A stretch of DNA of 64,000 bases, taken from Siniperca chuatsi (taxonomy: Eukaryota; Chordata; Actinopteri; Centrarchiformes; Sinipercidae). Position numbers and translations under genes: made by a program. Location of the stretch: positions 25,927,082 through 25,991,081 of the forward strand of contig NC_058057.1 of assembly GCF_020085105.1 (NCBI RefSeq). Direction: 5' to 3'. Position 1 is the first letter of the stretch. Each line of letters opens with the position of its first letter. Under the pieces are notes generated by a model. That model saw only the letters and a program-made list of their open reading frames with translations. It was not told the origin of the DNA and ran no database searches. Below are positions 11,434-24,300 of the stretch, in pieces.

Positions 11434-12540
11434 TTCCCAATAAACTACCTTGAATAAACAGCATTTAAGTTGATTTGGGGTTTAAAACAGCTGTTAAACC
11501 ACCTCTGGAAATATATTTTTATGTTAAAAAACCTTCAGAAGACACACAAGACAGAATAAAAACTGTTTCTCAGTTTGGTTTTTATTATTTTTGGACATTT
11601 AGCAAAATACTGCAGAAACATCCAAAGCAGTATAAGAGCTAACGGTTACAAAGAAACCAAAACAAAAATACAAGATGAAAAAAAATCATGATTGCATTCA
11701 GTTATTATTCAAGAGCGTCTGATAAAACTCATTGATTGCTATAATGTCACTTGAACACACCGCCCTCACGCCGTTTTGATATAAGTTAAAGAAAATAAAA
11801 CAATTTGGCTACATCATGAAAAAACACAGCAACAGATCACAGAGACCACACAGAGCAATAATTTACACAAATAATTTAATAAATACATAAATAAATAGAA
11901 AAAAGAAGTTAGATATACTGTATAGTGGTAATACAGAAGGCTTTGTAAAAAATAATAATCATATTACCCAGCCAGTGATAAATAAGTGATCAAAAAACAA
12001 TCAGATCAGTTCAGTTTAAGGCAGTTTTACAGCAGGAGTTTCTAATCCAAAGGCATTACCGGCTACACTAGTTTTTACTCTTTTTTCTTATCAGGCGACA
12101 GCTACTGATCCACGGATCCACAAGCTATGTTAAAGCTAATCAGAGTGATGAGATAAGGTCTTTTCAGGCCTGTGATTTCTGGTTTTTATCGGCTACAGGT
12201 CGTCCCCTCTCTTAGGTCTAGAAGCTAATAGCACTTGTGCAGAGATGCTATAGAAAAATAAATTAACAGTCTAACGCTTAGTGTTTGAAATATGATGTCA
12301 GAGATCCTTGGGGGGGGGGTTCAAACACACACCAAAAACCTGCTAAAGTGTCCTTGAGCAAGGCACTGAATCCCTGCCAGCTGCAGGTGAGCGCTGACCT
12401 CTGACCTCTACAAACTGGTGCATGTGACATTTGATGTTTCCTGTAGGAGTTACACTGCACAAATATCCTGTAATCTCTTCTTTTACCTCAGCGAATTGTC
12501 AACATGTGCCTAGAAACGGTGATGCCAGTAATAATTCCTC
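11434..12540. other. Possible distal 3' UTR of insm1 / intergenic
   Basis: AT-rich. It contains minus-strand AATAAA at 11581-11586, and near 12340 'gtgtccttgagcaaggcact', a phrase common in fish repeats. No gene seen. Confidence 0.35.
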
Positions 12541-12546
12541 TTTATT
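12541..12546 (-). terminator. Candidate insm1 polyadenylation signal (proximal)
   Basis: AATAAA read on the minus strand 363 bases past the insm1 stop. Another AATAAA on the same strand lies at 11581-11586, so a longer 3' UTR of about 1.3 kb is also possible. The choice between them cannot be made from sequence alone. Confidence 0.4.
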
Positions 12547-12908
12547 TGATGTGATTTCTGCATTTTCTTGAAATAGCATCCCAATATAAGACGTTATTGA
12601 AGAACGTGTTGAAGAAAATTAGTTCAGTGTATTAAAAATCTTGAAATTTGGTGATTCTGTTTTACCTAATAACTGAAACAAGAGAGAAAACGAATCACTC
12701 CCATCAGCAGTGAAGTCAACCAGAGCTACAGCCTCTCATATTTTTCACTTGACTTAAAAAAAAATAACATTTTAGGAGCCCAAACTCTAAAAGAAAACCG
12801 TTATAAGACGGATATTTTTGCAGTGTGACCCTACAATCCTCTCAGAAACAAGGCTGGACTTTGTTATCTTGCTATCTGACAGTGTGAAGGCAGCCTGGAG
12901 CCCCGGGA

Positions 12909-14240
12909 TCAGCAGGCGGGGCGGAGCGGCATCTGCAGCAGGATCACCTGCCGGTTCTCGGACGGGTGGCATTTGTTGATGTGTCTGGTGAGTCCCGGGG
13001 AGCTGTAAAAGATGGCGGGGCAGTATTTGCACGGGTAGACCTGTGAGGAGTGCAGCAGGCGGATGTGCCGCTCCTGGCTGCCTCTGTTGGAAAAGTTCTC
13101 CCCGCAGACCGGACACAGGTGGCAGGTGGAGGAGCTCAGGTTCAGCGGCGCCGCGCTCTGCTCGCAGGCCGGCGCGCCCTCGTCCTCTGCAGGTTTCGGG
13201 GAGCCGTGCTGAGACGCCAGGTGCTTCCGCAGGTAGGCTTGGCGTTTAAACTTTTTCCCACATTGATTACAATCATACAGCCCTTCGTCTGAGCCGGACT
13301 CGGACGGCCCGGGGCTGGGTGTGTCCCTGTCACTAGAATCCTTTGCTTCATCCGGCGCTGTCTTACCGGACGCGGCCGCCTTGTCGCTCTCCGTGTTTTG
13401 CACACCGGGGGCTCCGCTCTGCGGCTTCGGTTTGTGCCACCGCCGGTGCGAGGCGAGGTTAGCCGGGCAGCTGAACACCTTGTCACACTCAGGACACCTG
13501 TACTCAACCCGGACTATCCTGGAGCACTTGTGCTGAGCCAGAGCGAACGGGTCTGCGTACGCCTCCCGGCAAAGCTGGCACACGAACTCGCCCAGCGGGT
13601 TGTTGTCACCTCCGGGCGGCTGCGGTCTGGGAGGCTTCTGGTCCACCGGCGCCTCTTTAATCTTGAGCCCGAGAACCGGAGATGTGGTGACATCATCCTC
13701 AAAGTGCAGTTTCCGGATAGCTTTGGTTTTCTTGGACGGCGGTTTGCTTTTGCGCTCGGTGTCGCTGGACGGCCGTTTGGCCCCGGCGGCGGGGAGCGTC
13801 CCGGTGGATGTGGCGTTGGTGTCGGTGCGGCTGCTGTTGCTGGAGCCGATTTTCAGGTCCACCGTGGCGAAGAGGTTGTCCAAAGCGGTGAGCGCTGCTG
13901 GTGTGGGGAAAGACTCCGCGGAAACCGGCGATCCGAGGTTGAAGCGTCTCTCGAAGTAGGAGCGGTCGTGGTCCTGGCTGACGGGGCGGGTGGGGCTGTA
14001 GAGCGCCTGGTACACCGCCTCCGGGTTTCCGAATTGCACCGGTTTGACGTCCTGCTCCGGAGCCGTGGCCACCGCCCCGCAGGTGGGCGTCGGCGTCTGT
14101 GAGCGCACCGGGACGGAGGCGAGAGGCGCGGATGAGGACGCATCAGCTGCTGTTTGCTCCGCTTCTTCCTCATCGGAGCGGACCCGGTAAGACACCGGGT
14201 TGGTTTTCTTGTTCCTTTTCACTAAAAATCCTCTTGGCAT
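12909..14240 (-). CDS. insm1: Insulinoma-associated protein 1, SNAG zinc-finger transcriptional repressor (intronless)
   Basis: Single uninterrupted reading frame of 443 residues. It begins MPRGFLVKR, the SNAG repressor motif that recruits LSD1/CoREST-type corepressors, which fixes the start. Residues about 30-215 are low-complexity, Ser/Pro/Ala-rich, with a basic stretch near 155-177 that may be a nuclear localisation signal. Five zinc fingers follow: 219-239 (C-C-H-C), 247-269, 322-345, 373-397 and 402-425 (all C2H2). A PLNLS sequence at 365-369 resembles a CtBP-binding motif. The protein ends MPLRPAC. The family is a nuclear repressor needed for endocrine and neuronal progenitor differentiation, and its genes are intronless, as here. 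The locus is clearly GC-richer than its surroundings. Teleosts carry two copies (insm1a, insm1b); I cannot decide which this is. Long antisense frames over this gene (e.g. 13398-14102) are shadows of the GC-rich coding sequence. Confidence 0.96.
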   Translation of the reverse strand: MPRGFLVKRNKKTNPVSYRVRSDEEEAEQTAADASSSAPLASVPVRSQTPTPTCGAVATAPEQDVKPVQFGNPEAVYQALYSPTRPVSQDHDRSYFERRFNLGSPVSAESFPTPAALTALDNLFATVDLKIGSSNSSRTDTNATSTGTLPAAGAKRPSSDTERKSKPPSKKTKAIRKLHFEDDVTTSPVLGLKIKEAPVDQKPPRPQPPGGDNNPLGEFVCQLCREAYADPFALAQHKCSRIVRVEYRCPECDKVFSCPANLASHRRWHKPKPQSGAPGVQNTESDKAAASGKTAPDEAKDSSDRDTPSPGPSESGSDEGLYDCNQCGKKFKRQAYLRKHLASQHGSPKPAEDEGAPACEQSAAPLNLSSSTCHLCPVCGENFSNRGSQERHIRLLHSSQVYPCKYCPAIFYSSPGLTRHINKCHPSENRQVILLQMPLRPAC

Positions 14241-14460
14241 GTTCGCGCTGGACGGGGAGCTGAAGGCACTTTGGACGCTGCTGCGGGGAGAAGAAATCCA
14301 CTTTCAGCCGCTCGCGGACTGAAACATCTGATGCGCCTTTTTGTTGTTGTCTCCTCCTGCTACTGATCCTCTGTTCTCCTCCCGAGATGCTTTCACGACA
14401 ACATAGCTGCACTCTTTTTAAGGCGACATGATGACATTGTTCCCGTCCCCCCTTGTTGCC
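14241..14460 (-). promoter_or_regulatory. insm1 5' leader and probable promoter
   Basis: The minus strand upstream of the insm1 ATG is GC-rich and contains a TATA-like TTAAAAAG at 14414-14421, about 175 bases before the start codon, which would give a leader of roughly 140 bases. An E-box of the CAGATG type, which fits a NeuroD/Neurogenin site, lies further out near 14584. This is inference from position and motif only. Confidence 0.35.
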
Positions 14461-15847
14461 TCATCCCCGACCAATGAGAAGGAGCCGAGGTCCCCCGTGG
14501 ATTTGGGGAGTGGGTGTGGGAGGATGGAGAGGCTGATGGAGGGAAGGAGGGGGGTGATGGAGGGAGGATTTGCAGATTGCAAAGCAGATGTACCTGAGGG
14601 TTTTATTGTGTTTCACCCCCCCTACACACACACACACACACTCACTCTCCTCCTCCTCGTCGTCTCGACCCGGGCACACGCCAGGAGCCTCCTGCTTTTA
14701 CGGTCTGATGAGTTTGTATAGAAATCTACACGTGCCTCGGCTTTATGTGTCTCCTTTGGGTGGTGGGGGCTCCGATTTGTCCAAGAAGGAGACATCCGTC
14801 CACATAACGGCGTCAAGAAGAAGCGATTGGAAAAAATAGCAGTAAGGAAAAGTGGAAAATGCAGAATTGCAGGCTGGAGGGGAGGGGGGGGGGGGGGCAG
14901 AACTTTAAGACCAATTTTAGAAAATAAATAAAAGTGAAAATGAGGTCCGGTTTAAGACACAAGCCTGAGTTAGAATACTTAACTGAACTGTTTTCAGACA
15001 CGCTCAAGATTTTAGAATTGAAGACATTCAAAGACTTTCCAGGACAACTAAAGATCCCAAAACCAGATTTGAAAACGCACAGGACGAGGAGTTGAATCCG
15101 GACAGCTACAGTAGACAAATAACCAACCAAACAAACAAACAAACACACACCATGTTTAAACCAGTGTGGCCCTGCAGCATGTGCGCTGGCGTGACAGTTA
15201 ACTCCGGACATATGAATCCGTCATTTTACGCATACATAATTAATAGCGAGAGGAGGGTTTCCTGCTTTGCATCACAATGGCTGCGCTTGTGCAAGCTGTA
15301 GACCCGCCGTGATTGAAAAGGAAATTGCACCGTTAAAAAAAAAAAAAAAAAAAAAAAAATAGGAGAAGAAGAAGAAGTGGGGGCCCCTTAAATGCAATCT
15401 GGCCCCCAGATACCGTCGGCGCGTGCTGTGCGTAATCAGTGCGCTTTTTCTGTGTCTCCAAATGGGGCAAACCGAGATTATCTGCGAGTTAAAACACACG
15501 AAACCCAATTCCTGCAGGTCAGATCTGAGCCGGTCTGCCGGATATGAGTCTGTCCTTCACCGTGAGGGATGACGGGATGTCACATGGGTCGGTTCTGAGC
15601 TCACGGAGACCTCTGAAAAAGTGCGCGTGCAGAAATCAGCGTGTGTATGTTAGAGATGTTTGGAAAGCAGCAGGTTTCACTTGATGGCTCAGATTGATTG
15701 ATTTGGTCTGAAATACAACCGGTTGCCTTTGAAATGCTGCTATACAGTAAATCATTAGCTCATTTTAACTGCCTGCAATTCTTATTTTCCTTCATTTTTC
15801 ATGCGTTGGTGTTTTAAAAATTGGTTTCATTTGAATTAAAAGAAATT
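14461..15847. other. insm1 upstream intergenic region
   Basis: Contains a short CA tract (14624-14642), a run of 14 G (14884-14897) and 25 A (15335-15359). The local GC content is high near insm1. No gene recognised; it may include insm1 enhancer sequence but nothing specific can be shown. Confidence 0.4.
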
Positions 15848-16192
15848 CACACTAAAAAAAATCTATAATTTAACAGCAACTTTTGTCAATTTTTGAGTCC
15901 TAAAAGTCTTTTTTCTCAAAACAAATCCAAAAAGTGTCAATTTTTCTCAATCAAGTGTCACTTTTCTTGAATCTGGTGCAGCAACCTGCTTCGTTCCGTC
16001 TTGTTTTTCAAGATAAAGACACACATTTATAGAAACTTCCTGAAACAAGTGAATCTTTATAGGAAACAGGTTGAAATAATCTCACTCTACTAGCAAGTTC
16101 TTTCAGTTGTTTTAAGAAAAAAAAGACTTTTAGGACTCAAAAACAGAAAGAAATTACTTTAAAAGATTGATTTTTTTTTAATTTTTGCAGTG
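15848..16192. mobile_element. Probable MITE with imperfect terminal inverted repeats
   Basis: The left side CACTAAAAAAAATC ... TTTTTGAGTCCTAAAAGTC and the right side, read in reverse complement, CACTGCAAAAATT ... TTTTTGAGTCCTAAAAGTC share a distinctive 19-base core plus flanking similarity. A related terminal fragment ('ttttttgcagtgta') lies near 45020. No coding capacity. Confidence 0.55.
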
Positions 16193-18252
16193 GATGAGTT
16201 TTGTTTTACATAACTGTTTCAAACCAAATATATTATAATATACTGTATAATGCTCAATATATGATAACTGCTCGAAATGCAGCTGGAGAATATCACATAT
16301 GAGGTCAAACAAAAGAAAACCATCAGGTGACAAAATGTGACTAATAACTCAAAACTAAACAGCAGGAAGGACGCGAAAAGCAGCACTATTAGAATATAAG
16401 AACATTATGTTATTGAAGACTAGAAAACCATTAAGTGCAGTAAAGTTTCCATTAAAGTCACTATATGTAGCTTCCACAGTGAGGAGATTTAAAAAATATC
16501 TCTTTATATCTGATCTTATGTTAAAAAGATATTAAAAAGTCGTGAGTGATCATATGCATCCTGTAATATCTGACTTCATGTTTGGACACCAGCAGCCTGC
16601 GGGGGGGTATGTAGGTGCGGACATATGCTGTTGTGTGTGCGGTTATTTTCCCGACAGGCTTCAGCTCAGCCTGATTAGCATACAGCTGTAGAGTGATACC
16701 CTCCTCCTCTTCCTCCTCCTCCTCCTCCAGAATGCTTTCATCTCCAGCCGCTATACGGGCCGTGTGATTGGTCACGCTGCTGCAGAGTCACTGAGGGGAG
16801 AGTTACAGTTGGCACATTATGGAGGAGATACAAACAGAAACGTCAAAGATTCTCATTTTGACTTCTTTTAAACTATTTACTGTACGCCATATTTAAGTTA
16901 AGAGTAAGTAAAGAGTTATCACTCAGATAAACATCAAAACAGGGACCGAAAAAGTGAATTAATTCAATGTTAATGAGAAAAATGTTTTTATAAATGTCTG
17001 TAGAAGCTCAGACAGTGTTATTGGGGAGAGGGTGGGGCTCAATTCCATCACATTAAGGAACAAATCACTGACTTTATTAACTGGAAGTCCCTTAATTTGA
17101 TTCCAGCTAGCATGGAGCATAACATCACACAATTTTAATTTAAATTTCTGATATCAGTTTACTGAACTCACGCCATTCATATGCCATCACATTAACATAT
17201 TTTACTGAAAAGTCCCTTAAATTTGATACCAATTTGATCACATTAAGGGACTTTTCTAACTAACGGGACTAATTAGAGTGACTTTTTCAATTAAGGGACT
17301 TTTCTTCAAGTAATAATTCAACATTCTTGGAAAATTCGCTTATGTGTTTTCACTCCAAGAGTTTAAAAACAAGATCGACGTCACTCTCATGTCTGCATTA
17401 AAATAGCACCGCGCTCATTTAGCATTGCACTCCTATAACACTGTCGGACTCACGATGGACAGAAATGTATGCAGCAGAACCAGAGGTATCTCTTTATTCC
17501 ACACATTCTTCTTCCTTGGGAAAACCTGGCGCCTACATTACCCACAATGCAACAGCTGGGGGGGAGATTGGGGTGTGTTAGGCTAATGTAGCCTGGAGCC
17601 TGTAGCCTGCAGCAGAGATGAGCAGCTGCTGAGCTCACTTCTTTCTGACTCCACACCAACAGATTAGTTTCATCTTCAAACTTGTAGTCTTCAGCCCCGA
17701 CCGACGCCAACTCGAGTGACATCACTTGAGGACATTTATCAGACTTCACACAGCTCCCTCTGAGACACTAAAGGCTTTATACGACTTTTAAAACATATGC
17801 AGTAGAACTCCCCAACACCTGGAAACACACTTTGATGAGTAAAATCGGCGGAGTTCCCCTTTAAAGGTACCCTGTGAAGTTTTTTGACCACTAGTTGCGC
17901 TATGAAGCAATGTTTTTAGGAGTGTGTCCAAGTTTTGTTTGTACTGTGCACAAACAACACACAGGCGAAGAGATTCACATTCCTGCTCCGGTTGTATGCT
18001 AGCCCGCTGACCGACAGTTGGCGCGCAGCAATGTGCCAACAAAGGCAAGGAAGAAGAAAGCCGCTAGCAAGTAAACAATGCAGGATTGAAAACATTTTTA
18101 AAAATCAGCTTTGCAAATGGTTTACGAGAAATAAAATACATTCAACACGTTTGTTTGTTTTAGTGAGAAACAGTGAACGTAAACATAACTTTCTTTACAA
18201 GAAAACTACACAGGGAACCTTTTCAATGACAGTATGATCTTAAGTTTAACAG
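16193..18252. other. Intergenic between insm1 upstream region and cfap61 3' end
   Basis: Contains a (TCC)n tract at 16699-16728, several AGTCCCTTAA repeats in both orientations at 17085-17295, and from about 17860 a phrase ('aaaggtaccctgtgaagttttt') that looks like a dispersed fish repeat. No gene recognised. Confidence 0.4.
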
Positions 18253-18258
18253 TTTATT
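18253..18258 (-). terminator. Probable cfap61 polyadenylation signal
   Basis: AATAAA on the minus strand, 49 bases past the cfap61 stop codon at 18307-18309. It is the first canonical signal downstream and implies a very short 3' UTR. Confidence 0.6.
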
Positions 18259-18306
18259 CGGCCGTTTGAACACATTTAAAAAGCTTTGTTGATGTCGCTC
18301 ATGACG

Positions 18307-21300
18307 TCACAGCTGTCCCGGGCAGGCGAACATGGGCAGCAGGTTTCGGTTGTAGGTCAGATATTTCACAGCGCTGCTCCTCAGAGCCGCTCGACTCTCA
18401 GCATCTTTAAATCTGTCCAGAGATGGGACGTTTGAGTCGTCGGCGTCCTCCATCACCTGCTGCCTCGACTCATCGTCCTGCAGGGACACACGGGTGGAGG
18501 TTAAAAACTCTTTCTAATTGTATTCAGCCATTTACAATTGTATTTTTTGTTCCATAGACATATACATTAAATTTGTAAATTTTTGAAAGAGAGAAAGGTC
18601 AGACTCAGATCAAACTTGTTGATTTTGGAGATTGAAATGAAAGCACAAACTGTAGTTGAGGCGATCTGTTGAAGCTCCTGCTCAAAGTCGGAGAATCTGT
18701 CGTGATAAACGGCCAAACACCAGCTCTGTCTGAAGAAACTGCAGGAGACACACACATTCATACACATGGATGTTGTTGTTTTTTCACCACCAGTGGGATC
18801 CTACACTGTTTTTAATTATTACGCTTGACAGAAGTCAAAAAAGTACAATGGTCTCATTCTAGGACCACAAGTTTTTAATACAGCAACAGTTTTTACCCTG
18901 TTGAGTTTCCATCTTATGGAAAAAACCCTGAAACACACATCAGACCAGTAGTTTCCAACCTGCTCGGCTTGTGATCCTTTAAGGTAATGTCTCCACTCCA
19001 CATCACAGCTGTGGGCTTGAACTGTGAGCCGTTCAACTAAAGAATGATTTTTGCTTCTCAGGTTGTTTCATTTGAAGGATTTGTAGAGGCCTGAAGAGGT
19101 TAAAGCGGCTAACTGATATATTTATCCTAACAATGTATCAAATGACACTTTGAAAACAGTGTGACAATGTGAACAGAGTCTCTGGTAGTGATGAACATAC
19201 AGAGAATTATTACCCGAATCTGCAGCTCCCCTCGGCTGTCAGAGAAAAACCTCTAAAAAGCCACTGTACACAACCTGCTGAGCAGCAAACAGCACACAGA
19301 CACAGTCAGAGAGCAGCTGCTGAACATAGCGGAGCATTTAGCAGCTAAAGAGCCAGATGTTTCCCTCTGGAGTTGGTGGAGACCAAAAACAGAGCTATAA
19401 GAGAGGGAATATTGGACTGACATTCATGAGGTGACACAAACACGACTCCAAATGAATGATCATGTTGCTCTGGGACTGCTGGATGTGGAAATAAGCAGTG
19501 GTGGGATGTAACTAAGTACATTTATTCAAGTACTGTACTTAAGTACAATTTTGAGGTACTTAAATATTTCCCTTTTATGCTACTTTATACATCTACTCCA
19601 GTACAATTCAGCCAGAAATCTTGTACTTTTTACTCCACTACATTTATTTTACAGCTTTAATTACTAGTTAATTTTCAGATTAAGATTTGACATTAAAAAC
19701 TCACATAACAAGCTCATGAATTGCATCGGTAAAGATGAAACCAGTGATTCCCAAACTATTTGGCTTGTGCCCCCACAAAAAAGCATTTGGGGCCCCTTGT
19801 CATGTTTCAGATGTCTATGAGTTGTTAGCAGTTCCACCAAAAAGAGATTTCACCTCTAATCTTCTTTCCTCTGCCATTAATCATCTCACGAGCCCTCAGA
19901 TTGATCCGGTGACCCTTTGGAGGGGCCCGACCCCTAGGTTGGGAACCACTGGACTAAACTAGCTAACTGTATATAAAGCAGTTAAAACTAGCTCCACCTC
20001 GAGCAGCTACAACAGTAAAATGCTGCATCAGTAATAATCACAGGCTATGTGCATAGACAGCCACCACAAGAGGTAATTAAGAAACTGTATTTCTTTGTCA
20101 TTTGGGTGAACTGACCCTTTAAATAAAATAAACCAAACACACAAACACACCAAAAAGCTACGCTAACCGTGTTGACTGAATAACCTCCAGCCGCCACATG
20201 GCCGATCAATTATTTTAATGGCTCATGATGCTCCGTCAGCCTCCACAATGACTTTACGAGTCAGCTGAGTGAGCGGCGTGATGAGGAATCAGCCTCTGCA
20301 GCGGGGAGGCTCCGGCTTTGTCTCGTCCTGGACCGGTAACAAAGACAGATTGGGGAGCTGCATAAACAGATTAGGAGGCGGGGGACAATAGACGTCCATA
20401 TCTGGGGGTCATTTGTGTTGAAACCTCAGAAGCAGGTCACCCGCTGTTTGACACACACACACACACACACACACACCGCAAAGTCACCAGCAAACACACA
20501 GACAGCACGAGGACAAAAGACACTGAAGGCCTAAATCTCTCTCGCCTGTTCAGACCACTTAAGTGTTATTTTGACGTGTGAGGTCAGCAGACGAATGATG
20601 GGAAGTTTCACTACCTGCAGCTTTCTGAAAGTGGCTCATTTGTGTACAGAAGTTGGTTATGAAAACAACAATTTTTTAAAACTTGACCACCTGCTGTCTG
20701 TAACGTTTTGGTACCAAAATCAGATATCCACACCTGAATAACCGCAACATGTATTCTTGTACAATGAATAAATCAAATTATACTACTGCAGGGGCTGGAC
20801 AAACTAACAGAAACACTATACAAAACACAATAACAGTGAAGCAAATATACATTTGGTAAAGCTGTTTGTTGTTTTGTTGACAACAAAATAAAACTAGACA
20901 TCATGTGATTCACCAAACTGATCATTTCTGCAGATCTGTTGTACTATGAGTTGTAGGTTTTGCTTGTTTCTTGAAGCTTAGAAAAAGACTAAAAGATGAT
21001 ATTAAAGAAAAATGTCTCTTCTTGCTCTGTTATAAGTCTGTCATGTGCAATGCAGGAGGTGTTTTTTCTGATGAGAAATGCGTTTCAACTATACAGAACA
21101 AATAAAAGTACAGGCATGACATTTAAAGGGTGTTTCTGGTTTTAGACCCAAACTGTTGGTTGTAAACATCCATCACAGCACACAGTTTTCCTGTGCAATG
21201 TGGGATTATTACTGCCATTTTTGGTGGGTCCACTATCACTCTGACCTCCAAATAAAGTGGTTTAGATAATCTGGATAAACTGCTAAAAACCTATTTTCTG

Positions 21301-24300
21301 TCCTGTCGAGGTTCTTTGTAGCAATGCTGCCATGTTCCCAGAGGCCGGTTTCACAAAGACAGGCTTTGACTATGGCTTAGATCAAACTAAGACCTGTCAG
21401 ACTGATGTCTAAATTCATCTGTTGCACAAAGCTGACTAGTTCTCAACTATCTTAGGTAGGACTAATTTCTCGATAAATTAAGAAAACATGGCTGTCTGAG
21501 CAGCTGCATCAAACTGCTCAGCTCTGTTCACTCCAGCAGCCTTCTGGAAGGATTCAACAACTACAAGAACATTAAACAGGGAAAATTCAGAGTGTAACAA
21601 TACAAAAAAAAACCCAGCAGTATAAAATCTCAACACAGTGCAGACGTGAGAGCATCTGTGGCTTCTTAATGTGGCAGGACTCAGTACTTCTGCTAACTGG
21701 TCAGTCAGGCTCAGGATAGTTTCCTCGGGAAAATGAAAACGACCGATGACGTCCTCACTTCTGGATATTTCCAACAGGTTACTGCAGTCTCTAAAAACTA
21801 CGTTCCTCTCTTATTACTCACTCCACAACGTTGTTAACAAACCACAAATTGTATACTTTATATTCTAGAAATACTGAAAAATAAATGAAGATTTTCTTCC
21901 TTCAAACTGTCAGAAGACATTTGTGAACGAATAGTAACTGTCCTTCGTTCTCCCACCTGTACAGGTCGTGGATCAGGCCCTGGTGGTAGCGGGTCGACAG
22001 CTGGCCCAGCAGCTGCTGGTGTTTCCCGTACAGACTCAGGTAATTGGAGACGGGGAGGGGCTTCAGGGAGAAACAGGTGAACGTCTCCACCAGCTCGTTG
22101 CAGTTGAGATGTACAGAGAAGTAGTTCCCCGTCTCCACTCGTCCGGTCACGATAGCGCTGTCCTGTAACTTTACATGGATGAGCTCACAAGTTAGTCAGA
22201 GAACTTGTTCTTCTTTGGGAGATCTGTTGAGAGATTCTTGGTTTGGTTTTCAGAGTAACTTATTAACATATCTGATTTGTGGCAGTTATATATGTAAATA
22301 TATATATCAGAATCAGAATCAGAAATACTTTATTGATCCCCGTAGGGAAACTGTTTGTTACAGTAGCTTGCTTTACGTCAGTGCACACAGGAGAAGTACT
22401 AGAAAACGATGTGATACACTATAAACACCATAAAACAGGTCAGAAAATAAATTAAGTATCAGGTCGGTATAAGTATAAAATAAACTAAGTGTCGAGTACC
22501 AAGTGGGTTTACTGGTTGATGATGGAGGTACAGTATAAAATACAGTGTCACCAAATATGTAATAAGTAATAGTAATAAGTGGAGGTACTGTCAAGAGTAA
22601 TAGAGGTATATGATATCAATAGAATAAATAAGAAAAACTAACATGGGAAAACTAATATTGCACGGGAGTAGTACACAGAATATTGCACAATTATTATTAA
22701 TTATGGCAGAGATGTAATGATCAGTGTCCAGTTTAGTGACCTAGGGTCAAACAGACTGACACTTAGAGGGAGAAGTTAAAGAGTTTGATGGCCACAGGCA
22801 GGAATGACTTCCTGTGGCGCTCTGTGGTGCATTGTGGGGGGATGAGTCTTCCGCTGAAGGTGCTCCTTTGTTTGACCAGCACGTCATGGAGCGGGTGGGA
22901 GACACTGTCCAAGATGGCGTGTAGTTTGGCCAGCTTATTCCTCTCTGACTGTGCTATATATTATAATCTTTAAATTAATTAGCAGTTGTGTGTGGTGTTA
23001 CTTTTTTATGTTTCATAACAAACTGATCCATAAGGCCGGTCTCATTGTGGGGGTGGAGCTGGACTCTCTGGCGGTGGTGTCAGAGAGGAAGACACTGGCC
23101 AAACTACATGCCATCAAGGAGCACCTTCAGCGGAAGACTCATCCCCCCACAATGCACCACAGAGCGCCACAGGAAGTCATTCCTGCCTGTGGCCATCAGA
23201 CTCTTTAACTCCTCCCTCTAAGTGTCAGTCTGTATGACCCAAAGTCACTAAACTGCACATTGAGCATTAACATCTCTGCAATACTTGAAATATTGTGCAA
23301 TATTCTCTGTTTAATACTCCGGTGCAATATTCTCTGTTTTCAGTTTAAAATTCCCTATTTATTGATATTTATTCATACTTCTTTTACTGCTGTGCAATAT
23401 CCACTGTCTAATAATCATCTTAATAAACTACACTTAACTTGACAGTACTCATTATTGCACTATTACTTATTACTTATATTATTACATTGTATTATACCGT
23501 ACATACTTGTCAACCTGTAAATCCACTTTGGTACTTACACTTATTTTTGCTTTTATACTTTGTATAACCCATTTTGTACTTCATTTATCTTGCCTGCATT
23601 ATAGTGTATTATATTCTGATCCCTGTGTGCACTGACGTGACAGTGAGCAGCTGTAACAAAGAGTTTCCCCTCAGGGATCAATAAAGTATTTCTGATTCTG
23701 ATTCTGATTCATTTGGTTATTTGTCTGTGAGCATGTCAGGTGTTTGGTTCTCTTGTTTTTCTTTTGTACACGTGGGTTAGTTCAGGAGACTGACGTGTTC
23801 ATACGTCACACGTTGGCCTTGTCTTGAAAAGAAACTAGAAATAAACCACTGCTGTTTCAAGCAGATTGTGTGTAAACCAGAGAAAAACTAACACTGACAG
23901 ATACGTTGGTCAGTAAAGCCTTACATGTTTAACTGGAGGACCTGTCAGGTTGGTAGCGGACGGTTTAGTAACGTGCAGGTAGTTATATCCTCCAGGCAGC
24001 TTTCCACCTGAGGAGAGAGGGAAGACCCATGATGAAGGTTAAGGTGTGATGTGTTATCAGAAGACAGCATTCAAATAAGATTAGTTTCAGTGCTGAAACA
24101 TGAGCTGGCACCAAAACTGGGACAACAGCAGATCCATCATAACATGCATTTCACTGTTAACATCCACCTACAGAGGAAAAGAGAGCTGAGGCAATGAACT
24201 CAGAAAGCAGGCGGTGATATGGCTGTTCTCCCTGAACACTGAAATCCCTGTGAAAAGTTCATGTGTGGTTCATCTCTCTGAGAAGGGCGAAGCAGAGAGG

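Larger units (their letters stand above)
18739..21956 (-). other. cfap61 intron 22 (exon 22 to 23): repeats only
   Basis: Holds a dispersed repeat at 19310-19490 that recurs at 52740-52930, a hAT-type composite at 19496-20040, a CA tract at 20451-20476 and the common phrase 'ggccggtttcacaaagacaggc' near 21340. Positions 20160-20420 look unique and contain AT-core homeodomain-like sites. Confidence 0.5.

Noticed and set aside
13398..14102. 234-codon open frame on the plus strand
   Set aside because: Lies antisense to insm1 and exists because of its high GC content; no domain and no start context.
22951..23208. 85-codon frame on the plus strand
   Set aside because: Reverse-transcriptase C-terminal remnant within the inverted LINE pair.
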